Assembly: GCF_000176855.2 (NCBI RefSeq)
Contig: NC_015138.1
Coordinates: 372,001-436,000 of the forward strand
Direction: 5' to 3'
Source: Paracidovorax avenae ATCC 19860
GTDB lineage: Bacteria; Pseudomonadota; Gammaproteobacteria; Burkholderiales; Burkholderiaceae_C
Length of the DNA: 64,000 nt
The translations under genes and the position numbers were made by a program. Shown here piece by piece: positions 39,270 to 45,665 of the stretch (the stretch's first letter is position 1; each line of letters starts with the position of its first letter). Under the pieces are notes generated by a model. The model did not search any database. It saw only the letters and a program-made list of their open reading frames with translations, and was not told the origin of the DNA.

Positions 39270-39935
39270 ATGGCACACCACGCAGTCACTCCCCGGGCCC
39301 GCGGCCTCTGGGCCGTCGCCCTTGCGGCCGCAGCGCTCATGGCGGGTTGCTCCGCCCTGCCCGCGCCACCGCCCCGGGCCGACGTGTACGACTTCGGTCC
39401 CGGCCCGCTGGCGCAAGCGCCTGCAGAGCGCGGTGCGCCGCTACCGCCCATCGCGCTGCCGGAGGTGGCCGTCGCGGGGCCGGTCGAGGGCAGCACCGCC
39501 GTGCTGTACCGCCTGGCCTACGACGATCCGCGCCACTTGCGCCCCTACGGCCAGGCACGCTGGAGCCAGCCGCCCGCGCAGCTCGTGCAGCAGGCCCTGC
39601 GCGACCAGCTCGGCCTGCGCCGCCCCGTGCTCATGGGCGACGAAGGCGCATCGCAGCTCGTCGATACCGGCAAACCGCCCGCGGTGCTGCGCGTCGAGAT
39701 CGAGGAGTTCAGCCAGGTCTTCCAGGCGCCCAAGGCCAGCACCGGCGTGCTGCGGCTGCGTGCCTCGCTCGCCGACTCCACCCAGGCCGGCGAGAAGCTC
39801 GTCGCCCAGCGCGTATTCGTCATCCAGCGCCCGGCCCCCACTGCCGACGCGCGCGGCGGCACGCTCGCCATGGCCGAGGCGGCCGCCCAGGCGTCGCAGG
39901 AGGTGGCGCAGTGGGTGGAGCAGATGGGGCGGTAG
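39270..39935 (+). CDS. PqiC-like ABC-transport auxiliary lipoprotein
   Basis: This 221-residue outer-membrane lipoprotein has a signal ending in the lipobox LMAGC (Cys 28), then a PqiC/ABC_trans_aux fold (TAVLYRLAYDDPRHLRPYG, ARWSQPPAQLVQQALRDQLG, LRVEIEEFSQVFQAPKAST). The start ATG at 39270 is preferred because GAGG lies six bases upstream; Met codons at 39249 and 39255 are alternatives. Such lipoproteins sit at the outer-membrane end of PqiABC-type or Mce transporters. Parts of this gene (39581-39625 and 39810-39935) recur as a decayed copy at 41784-41955. Confidence 0.88.
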   Translation: MAHHAVTPRARGLWAVALAAAALMAGCSALPAPPPRADVYDFGPGPLAQAPAERGAPLPPIALPEVAVAGPVEGSTAVLYRLAYDDPRHLRPYGQARWSQPPAQLVQQALRDQLGLRRPVLMGDEGASQLVDTGKPPAVLRVEIEEFSQVFQAPKASTGVLRLRASLADSTQAGEKLVAQRVFVIQRPAPTADARGGTLAMAEAAAQASQEVAQWVEQMGR

Positions 39936-39940
39936 GCGGG

Positions 39941-41326
39941 TCACGTCCTGGATTTCTGGACGATGTTGTCGATGAACGAGGCATTGCGAGCCAACACCCG
40001 GTCCACCAGGTCGGCGTCCGGCATCCAGCTGCATCCTGAAAGATGCCCCAAACCTTGGCGCAACGAAAGAAGCGATGCGGTGGATCTGCCAACGTCGAGT
40101 GCGGCATACCAGCGCTTCACCGCCGCCGCTTCGGGCGTGGCGTTCTGGTGCAGTGCTTCGCGCATGCAATCGACGACGGCCTCGTGCACCGGATCGAGAC
40201 CTTTCGCATAACGGCTGTTCAGCACACTCCGGTCGAGCAGCACGTTCAGCGCCAGCCCGGGGTTCTCGATGACCTTTCCCCAGCCATGCCGCACCGGATC
40301 CTGCGAACTTGACGTGGCGTCTTTCTCCCGGTCGTAGCGGAACCCCGTGACATCGATGTTCACGACCTGGTGCCGGCCGTCTGCGCCAGGGACAACCAGC
40401 ATGTTGTCCGGCCCCAGATCGGACGATTCCCCCAGGGTTAACCGGGTCAGCAGCGACATGAACAGTCCGTCCAGCCCTTGCTGTTGCAATGTCTCGCTCA
40501 GTGCCCGCCGGCCCGAGTGGAGATTGGCGGGATCGTTGATCCGTGCGACCAGTGCCTGCGCCCGTGCGACCTCATCCGGTCCTGCCCGGTTTCCGGCAGC
40601 GGCTGCCTTGATGAGCGACGCAGCACGTTTTGCGTCCGCGAGCGAAACGCCATCCGGAAGAAAAGGCTGGGTCAGGAAGACATCGAGCGGCGTGGCGTCC
40701 GAAACGAGCCGCGAAGCGATCAATACATTGTTCTCCACGGTCAGCAGGGACGAGTCCGGGATATGGTGCTTTGCGAGATAGGTACCCTGCAAGGCATTGA
40801 CCATGTCCTGTGCGGCCGCCACGTTGATGGCATCGAAAATGACCGGTATGCCGAGGGGATTTCTCAACGTTGGATCTGCGCGGACGAGGCTCGCATGAAT
40901 GTCGCTGACATCGTTGATGTCCAGCTCGTCCACCTTCGCTTTCTCCGCCAGTTTTCTTCCTTTCCCGCTTTGGAGAAAGCCATGGAAGGCATCTGTCAGC
41001 TCCCGTTCCAGGGCCCCTTTCGCGGTGCCACCCTCCACAAGCCTGTCCCAGGCACTGACGATGTACCCCAGGCGCTTGTTCGCTTCGGCAATTTGCCCTT
41101 TCGCACAAAGTGCAACCGCCTGGCCCAACAAGCTTCGCGAGATTCCTGTCTTGACAAGATGCTCCTCGCCATCGATCTTCCCGATCATTCCGACGTCGCT
41201 GCCTCCCAACGCCTTCTTCGAGCGTGAGAAGACAACGCCATTTCCGGAGACTCCCGATGCGGCCTGGGCGTCGCCTGGGGTGCTGTGGGTGGACAGGAAC
41301 GACAGGTGTTTGATGATCAAGAACAT
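39941..41326 (-). CDS. kinase-fold-like protein of unknown function
   Basis: This 461-residue protein looks like no housekeeping gene. Visible marks suggest a PI-kinase/HipA-like kinase fold. A Gly-rich strand (KALGGSDVGMIGKIDG, residues 38-53) precedes Lys59 (HLVKTG); later SDLGPDNMLVV (residues 303-312) supplies a catalytic-loop Asn-like 308, and HQVVNIDVTGF (319-329) a metal-binding Asp-like 325. An all-helical region lies between. Lower G+C than neighbours and a position at the edge of a rearranged segment suggest acquisition. It could be a secreted effector or a toxin; no signal sequence, HipB-like antitoxin or PIP-box is seen. Start ATG at 41326 (MFLIIKHLSFL). Confidence 0.75.
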   Translation of the reverse strand: MFLIIKHLSFLSTHSTPGDAQAASGVSGNGVVFSRSKKALGGSDVGMIGKIDGEEHLVKTGISRSLLGQAVALCAKGQIAEANKRLGYIVSAWDRLVEGGTAKGALERELTDAFHGFLQSGKGRKLAEKAKVDELDINDVSDIHASLVRADPTLRNPLGIPVIFDAINVAAAQDMVNALQGTYLAKHHIPDSSLLTVENNVLIASRLVSDATPLDVFLTQPFLPDGVSLADAKRAASLIKAAAAGNRAGPDEVARAQALVARINDPANLHSGRRALSETLQQQGLDGLFMSLLTRLTLGESSDLGPDNMLVVPGADGRHQVVNIDVTGFRYDREKDATSSSQDPVRHGWGKVIENPGLALNVLLDRSVLNSRYAKGLDPVHEAVVDCMREALHQNATPEAAAVKRWYAALDVGRSTASLLSLRQGLGHLSGCSWMPDADLVDRVLARNASFIDNIVQKSRT

Positions 41327-41698
41327 GGCCCTGTGAGGCCGGTGCCCTTGGGCCGGCCTGGCGGGGCGGTCTATCGACGCCGAATGCCTGGCGGGCAGTG
41401 CCTCTCGGTCAAGGGGAGGCGCAGGATCGTCACCCGTCACTCTTCTGCGTGGCAATCCATCCAGCCCCGGGACTTGGATGTGCCCGGCATGGCGACCCGC
41501 CGGGACGGCAGGCGCCGCGTTCTGCTCGAGATCATTGGTTCCACGGGAGGATGAGCCCGTGGCGCGTGCCTGACGATTGATACGATATTCCACGATGTTT
41601 TCCGCAGCAAATGGAAAATCTTGGGGGACAGAAGGCGCATCGCCCAGTCAGCCTGCGTACCAGTCCATCGATACACGAAAAATAGAGCCGCAGCGCGG
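41327..41698 (-). other. 372-base gap upstream of the kinase-like gene
   Basis: No gene is supported here. The part nearest the kinase-like gene (41330-41420) is G+C-rich; the far part (41570-41695) is markedly A+T-richer (gatacgatattccacgatg, cagcaaatggaaaatcttgg), which is unusual in this chromosome and typical of acquired promoter DNA. I looked for a plant-inducible (PIP) box pair on the minus strand and found none with correct spacing. The A+T-rich part borders the relic of the CysH-like gene. Confidence 0.5.
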
Positions 41699-41783
41699 GA
41701 ACGGAGCCCACGCGCTCCCATGGGCAGCATCGACCTCGACCGGATCAACGCCGAACCCGGCCACGACGCGCAGGGCCTCGTGG
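41699..41783 (+). pseudogene. relic of the 5' end of the CysH-like gene
   Basis: This 85-base stretch matches the first codons and upstream leader of the CysH-like gene at 49970-50048. The shared text is the leader (acggagcc.cacgc..tcccatg), the start codon, and codons for Ile-Asp-Leu-Asp-Arg-Ile-Asn-Ala-Glu, then Gly-His-Asp/Asn-Ala-Gln-Gly-Leu-Val. Differences are a three-base deletion, a few substitutions and a Leu to Pro change. The match ends abruptly at the codons for LVG, where lipoprotein-gene sequence begins. It has no continuing reading frame and is a dead fragment. Confidence 0.85.
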
Positions 41784-41955
41784 GCTCGTGCAGCGGGCCC
41801 TGCGCGACCGGCTCGGCTTGCGCCGTCGCGTCTTCATCATCCAGCGGAGCCCCGCCCCCACGGCCAACACCCGCGCGGCGGCACGCTCGCCATGGCCGAG
41901 GGGCCGCTCAGGCGTCGCAGGAGGTGGCGCAGTGGGGGCGCAGATGGGGCGCTAA
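41784..41955 (+). pseudogene. relic of the 3' end of the PqiC-like lipoprotein gene
   Basis: Two pieces of the lipoprotein gene (39270-39935) are joined here. Bases 41784-41829 match 39581-39625 (Gln-Leu-Val-Gln-Gln-Ala-Leu region) and 41827-41955 match 39810-39935 (the last 42 codons, ending gctaa instead of ggtag). The 184 bases between them in the parent are deleted. The first piece follows directly on the CysH relic. The combination is what a tandem-duplication junction followed by deletion would leave. No protein is expected. Confidence 0.85.
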
Positions 41956-41956
41956 G

Positions 41957-42311
41957 TCATTGCGCCAGCGCCGCGATGCGGCGCAGCAGCGCTTCGACGT
42001 CCTGCCTGCGAACTGGAAGGAATTCCTGCACCGTCGTGTCTGGAGGGGGGTTGCTCTGCCAGTTCCTTGTTGCAGAGCGCCATATTGGCGTAGCTCTATT
42101 GAGCGGCGTTGTCGCCCTTTTCGGCACGCTCCTGTATCCGCATGAGGCAGATGCCGCGAAGGTTGTATTCATCCTGCGTTTCGCAGCTGCGCGCGCTGTC
42201 GATCCACCACCAGGCGGTGTAGATGCCGATCAGTAGCAAAAGCATTGCCATGCCAGTATTGACGCGGCTCCTTTGATGCCGATGTATCGAAGAGCCTTCC
42301 GGCATTGGCAT
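41957..42311 (-). pseudogene. decayed copy of the membrane-protein (42312) gene
   Basis: This second copy of the neighbouring membrane-protein gene is broken in three ways. The front part (about 70 codons) is readable: LLLIGIYTAWWWIDSARSC, QDEYNLRGICLMRIQERAEK, GDNAAQ, all paralogous to the intact gene. A stop follows GDNAAQ, and about 130 internal codons are missing. The far end reads NMALCNKELAE in one frame and PPPDTTVQEFLPVRRQDVEA in the next, so a frameshift lies in a run of six C (42045-42050 on the plus strand). In the intact copy the same place has nine. It starts one base past the stop of the intact gene. Confidence 0.85.
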
Positions 42312-43013
42312 TTATTCGCCCAGCGTTGCCAGTGCATGTGCCAATGCATCCAGGCTTGCCCTCCGCACCGGCATGAATTCGCGCACGGTGCTGCCCGGCG
42401 GGGGGGGGCTGGCCAGTTCGCGTTCGCAAATGGCCATGTTCGAACGGATAGCTTCGCGAGTGGGCTGTAACACGCGGTGGTGGGCACTTTCGGCACGGTT
42501 CAGATAATCCACCAGAGTCAGGTGTGCACACTGGGTCAACAACGGAATCTGTGCACTGGCCTTCTCGAGATTGAAAGCGCCGCAGCCAGGGTATATATAA
42601 AGTTGGAGAAGGCGTAGATGTGCATCGGGGCTGCTCTGCGCGATGCGCAGCATGATCCCTTCCACTGTGCGTGCGTCGAAGCCAGGAATCCGGTCGCAAT
42701 AGCCAAGCATTTCCCCACGCAGATCCAGGCCTTCCCGGGCACCGTGCATTGCACGCAATTGCCAGATGCGAGCTTCCGATTCCTGGCTTTCTGTTTCGAG
42801 ATAACTTCCATAGGCCCACTGCGCAGCGTTATCCCCCCGCTCGGCCCGCTCTTTTATCTGCATCAGGCAGATGCCGTGATACGAGTACTCGTCCTGCTGG
42901 CCACACCGTGCACTGTCGGCCCACCACCAGACGGTGTAGATACCCAGCAGTATTGAGATGAGCACGAGCCATTTGGCGCCGTATCCAAGGCGTCTCCACC
43001 ATCGAAGCATCAT
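42312..43013 (-). CDS. membrane-anchored protein, probable partner (immunity-like) of the caspase-like protein
   Basis: This 233-residue protein has one membrane helix near the N-terminus (KWLVLISILLGIYTVWWWAD, about residues 13-32) and a Sel1/TPR-like helical periplasmic or cytoplasmic part (IKERAERGDNAAQWAYGSYL). Several Cys residues follow (CG, GICL, YCD, GCG, QCA, ICE). The ATG at 43013 overlaps the stop of the caspase-like gene (ATGA), so they are translationally coupled. Size, coupling and membrane anchoring fit an immunity protein for the toxin-like partner, but no test is possible here. A nine-base C run at 42398-42406 encodes Pro-Pro-Pro near the end and could slip. Confidence 0.8.
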   Translation of the reverse strand: MMLRWWRRLGYGAKWLVLISILLGIYTVWWWADSARCGQQDEYSYHGICLMQIKERAERGDNAAQWAYGSYLETESQESEARIWQLRAMHGAREGLDLRGEMLGYCDRIPGFDARTVEGIMLRIAQSSPDAHLRLLQLYIYPGCGAFNLEKASAQIPLLTQCAHLTLVDYLNRAESAHHRVLQPTREAIRSNMAICERELASPPPPGSTVREFMPVRRASLDALAHALATLGE

Positions 43014-43672
43014 TGTTTCCTCAGCATCTCTCGGGCCGACCGGCCAGTGACGGGGCCGCCGGCATCGCGTGGTGACGTACGGGTGGTAGCGATGGGTTCG
43101 CCATCCGGGCCCCAGGTTCGCCATTGTCCCGGGCGCAGAAGGTTGGGGACAGCCAGGCGTTCGAGCACGCCAGGTAGCTTCTCGAAGGCGCCTTGGCCAA
43201 TGGCGGGGCCTCCGAACGCTTGGTTCCAGGTGGTTGTGGTGGGCGCGGTGACGTGGGTGAGCAAGCTTCTGGCCAATGCACTTGCAACGCCGTCAGGAAC
43301 TGCTCCTGCATTGCATGCGTCTATCAAAATGGGTTGCCTGTGCCATATGCCGCTGGTACGGATGGTCCGGGCGATTTCCTCAATGTTCGTGACTCCCTGC
43401 AGGCGGTGCGCGGTCGCGTGGGCGAAAAGATAAAGATATCCCTCGACGCCTCGTTCTCTCAACCCCGATAGATACAGAGCTTTGTCTCCAGGTTGGATGA
43501 GGATGATCTTTTTGCGGATGGGATCGATGGTCGCGATCTTTTGCACCAATTTCCGCGAGTCATCCAGCCCTTCGAACACCAGCTTGGGCAACCCCTTCCC
43601 CGGTCCATACTGAATCCGCCCATTCTCGATGGGCTCCGCAGGTCCCTCCCGGAACCAGTAGGCAAGCGACAT
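43010..43672 (-). CDS. caspase-like (clan CD) protease/toxin-domain protein
   Basis: This 220-residue cytoplasmic-looking protein carries a likely His-Cys dyad: His85 in GYLYLFAHATAHRLQG and Cys120 in PILIDACNAGAVPDG. The order beta-strand-His, 35 residues, strand-Asp-Ala-Cys-Asn-Ala-Gly is that of caspase/C80/CHAT-like proteases. The following ALARSLLTHVTAPTTTTWN resembles the V.APT..W segment of caspase-like domains in polymorphic toxins. The start at 43672 is preferred because GGGAGG lies directly upstream; Met codons at 43690-43702 are alternatives. It has no signal peptide or delivery domain. Its stop overlaps the membrane-protein start. Lower G+C than the chromosome suggests transfer. 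Confidence 0.75.
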   Translation of the reverse strand: MSLAYWFREGPAEPIENGRIQYGPGKGLPKLVFEGLDDSRKLVQKIATIDPIRKKIILIQPGDKALYLSGLRERGVEGYLYLFAHATAHRLQGVTNIEEIARTIRTSGIWHRQPILIDACNAGAVPDGVASALARSLLTHVTAPTTTTWNQAFGGPAIGQGAFEKLPGVLERLAVPNLLRPGQWRTWGPDGEPIATTRTSPRDAGGPVTGRSAREMLRKQ

Positions 43673-43798
43673 CCGGTCTTTCCTCCCCATGTGCATGTGC
43701 ATGGAAGGCCGGCGCGGCCTTCCTCCGGGCGGTGCGTGCCCTGGACGGATGCCAATGTGCCTGCATCGGGAGGTGTGCGGATGGCCGTTGCACCGCGT

Positions 43799-43850
43799 GT
43801 TCTGCAATGCAGAACATTTCCACCGCGCGCTGGACAAGCGCGGTGGAAAT
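43799..43850 (-). repeat. two adjacent perfect inverted repeats
   Basis: GTTCTGCAATGCAGAAC (43799-43815) is a perfect 8-1-8 dyad. Directly next to it a 13-base stem pairs 43816-43828 with 43838-43850 (atttccaccgcgc against gcgcggtggaaat) around a nine-base loop. They lie between the PHP-lipoprotein stop (43896) and the caspase-like start (43672), both minus strand. No T-run follows on either side, so this is not a standard terminator. They may act as a bidirectional transcript end, an operator, or a trace of the mobile boundary. Confidence 0.8.
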
Positions 43851-43895
43851 GGGTTTGGTGAAGCAGGAAGGCGACGCGATGGCGCCGCAATGCCA

Positions 43896-45524
43896 CTAGC
43901 GCAGCGACACGAAGACCGGGTTCGAATAGAACCAGAGGTTGCCGTAGTTGCGGTCGTTGATCTGGTCGTGGCGGGTGGCAGGATCGGTCGTGGTGACCGG
44001 CTGGTCCGCCAGCGGCTCACCCCCGGACGTGAGGCCGGCCACGTTCTCGCCGAGGTTGGTCCCGCGCAGGCGCAGGTACTGGTTCTTCGTGACGGTCATC
44101 GGGAACTCCACCACGTTGTAGCCTTCCTCGTCGGTGGTCCAGTCCGCGGCGGTGAAGCGGCGCAGCACGCGGGTGCTCGGGTTGGTGGCCTGCCGGTAGG
44201 CGTCGGTGCCGGGCTGTGCCTTCGCACCCACGTCGCCCACGATGAGATCCACATGGTCCACCCTGGGCGTCATGTTGCCCGGATTGCCGCTCGCCACCGG
44301 GCGCTGGTAGTTGTTGACCGGCGGGCTCTTGAAGCGGATGCGCACCGTCACGCGTTCACCGGCGGCAGCCTGGATCTCCTGGCCCATGGTGGCCCGGCCG
44401 GCCGCGCCGGACACGTTGAAGTCCAGGGCGTTGATCAGGTCGCCGAACACGCCGAAGCTGCGGCCCGCGCGCAGGCTGTCGATCAGCCCGTCGATGTGGC
44501 CTTCCGCCTTGGCGCTCTGCCAGACGTAGGTCTTGGCGTATTCGCCGGGGTAGTAGCCGCTGCTGTTGTTGTTGGAGTCGATCTCGAAGTGCGAGTCGGA
44601 GTCGGCGATGTTCCAGATGCGGCGGCCTTCGCCCAGCAGCGCGTCCCACACGCCGCCCAGCTGCGCCACGATGTAGTCGGTGCCGCCGTAGGTGCGGTTG
44701 GGTTTGTTGGCGTCGATGTAGGCCGAGGTGTAGCCGCCGCGGTCGGGTTCGAGCTGGTTGCCCACCATGCCTTCGATGGCGAACACGATCCTGGGCGCCA
44801 GGTCGTTCATCTGGCGGAAGTCGGCGATGGTGTACTTGTTGGGGTTGCGCGAGGGGTGGTTGATCAGCGCGTAGCTGTTGTCGGGATACTTTTCCTTCAG
44901 CCACGCGATGGCCTTGATCGCGTCGTCGCCGGTCTGGTTGTAGCGCTGCGGGTACCGGGCCTTCCAGCGGGCCACGTCGGCCGGGTCGAACAGCGACTCG
45001 GCGCCGGTGGTGAAGAGGTATTGGAATTCCTTGGCCGCGCTGGCGGAGGTCTTCCAGTTGCCGCTGGCTCCTTCGAAGATGCCGACGCCGATGTGGTCGT
45101 GAGTGGGCATGTCCCACTCGAAGGCCGAATAGATCAGCTTGCCCTTGTAGTTGCCGGCGTCCTGCAGCGCCTGGATGCGCGGCATCTCGTAGCTTTCCAT
45201 GCCGTAGGCGAAGGCCCTGGGCGCGGGCAGCAGGTTGGCCGCGTTGTCGTACTTGGACGAGCGCAGGTGGTTGGTCACGGCCATCCAGTCCAGGCCGTAG
45301 CTCGTGAAGGCCTTGCCGAGCAGGAAGTCCAGGGTCTGCGTGGTACGCGAGTCGTCGGATTGCACCGTGTGCGTGTGCAGGTCGCCGGTGGTCCAGCGGC
45401 CCTTCTCGAAGGCGTCGGACGAGCCGCCGGAGCCGCCGCAGGCGCTCAGGAGAAGAAGCAGCAAGGAGGAGGCCGCCAGGGAATGGCGCACGGGCCGGCG
45501 TGCGCGGAGCGTGGAAGTGTGCAT
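43896..45524 (-). CDS. PHP-domain metal-dependent hydrolase lipoprotein (CehA/McbA-like)
   Basis: This 542-residue lipoprotein has its signal ending in the lipobox LLSAC (Cys about residue 28) followed by a Gly/Ser-rich linker. The PHP metal site starts TTGDLHTHTVQSDDSRTTQTL, with further ligands in AVTNHLRSS, YSAFEWDMPTHDHIGVGIFE and ALINHPSRNPNKYT, and NIADSDSHFEID. It resembles the CehA/McbA family, which hydrolyses carbamates or phosphate esters; the real substrate is open. The Met at 45524 is used because the signal peptide follows normally; a Met 14 codons upstream is possible. It is monocistronic. Confidence 0.88.
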   Translation of the reverse strand: MHTSTLRARRPVRHSLAASSLLLLLLSACGGSGGSSDAFEKGRWTTGDLHTHTVQSDDSRTTQTLDFLLGKAFTSYGLDWMAVTNHLRSSKYDNAANLLPAPRAFAYGMESYEMPRIQALQDAGNYKGKLIYSAFEWDMPTHDHIGVGIFEGASGNWKTSASAAKEFQYLFTTGAESLFDPADVARWKARYPQRYNQTGDDAIKAIAWLKEKYPDNSYALINHPSRNPNKYTIADFRQMNDLAPRIVFAIEGMVGNQLEPDRGGYTSAYIDANKPNRTYGGTDYIVAQLGGVWDALLGEGRRIWNIADSDSHFEIDSNNNSSGYYPGEYAKTYVWQSAKAEGHIDGLIDSLRAGRSFGVFGDLINALDFNVSGAAGRATMGQEIQAAAGERVTVRIRFKSPPVNNYQRPVASGNPGNMTPRVDHVDLIVGDVGAKAQPGTDAYRQATNPSTRVLRRFTAADWTTDEEGYNVVEFPMTVTKNQYLRLRGTNLGENVAGLTSGGEPLADQPVTTTDPATRHDQINDRNYGNLWFYSNPVFVSLR

Positions 45525-45665
45525 GGGACGCGGATGTTGTAGGGCGCTATAGGGGCGTGCCCCCATGGCGCGCGACGGCGCCCGGAGGCCGGCGATTTGT
45601 AACCAGGTTTCATGACCATCTGGTGACGTATGTCTCGCCCGCCCCCGCCTTCCGCGTCCTTTGCC

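Noticed and set aside
41327..41700. A plant-inducible (PIP) box for the kinase-like gene
   Set aside because: CGAA occurs at 41381 and 41676 but no pair has the 15-16 base spacing, so type III control is not supported.
41577..42236. Plus-strand open frame of 219 codons through the relic region
   Set aside because: It is a chance fusion of the CysH-like leader relic, the lipoprotein relic and the antisense of the decayed membrane gene; no part is in the parents' frames throughout.
39941..43896. A typical mobile island with integrase, transposase or tRNA target site
   Set aside because: No recombinase, insertion-sequence ends or tRNA gene is visible; the rearrangement is better explained by duplication and deletion.
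43689..45542. Plus-strand open frame of 617 codons opposite the PHP lipoprotein
   Set aside because: Its composition is the antisense of a well-recognised PHP gene, with no ribosome site or domain.
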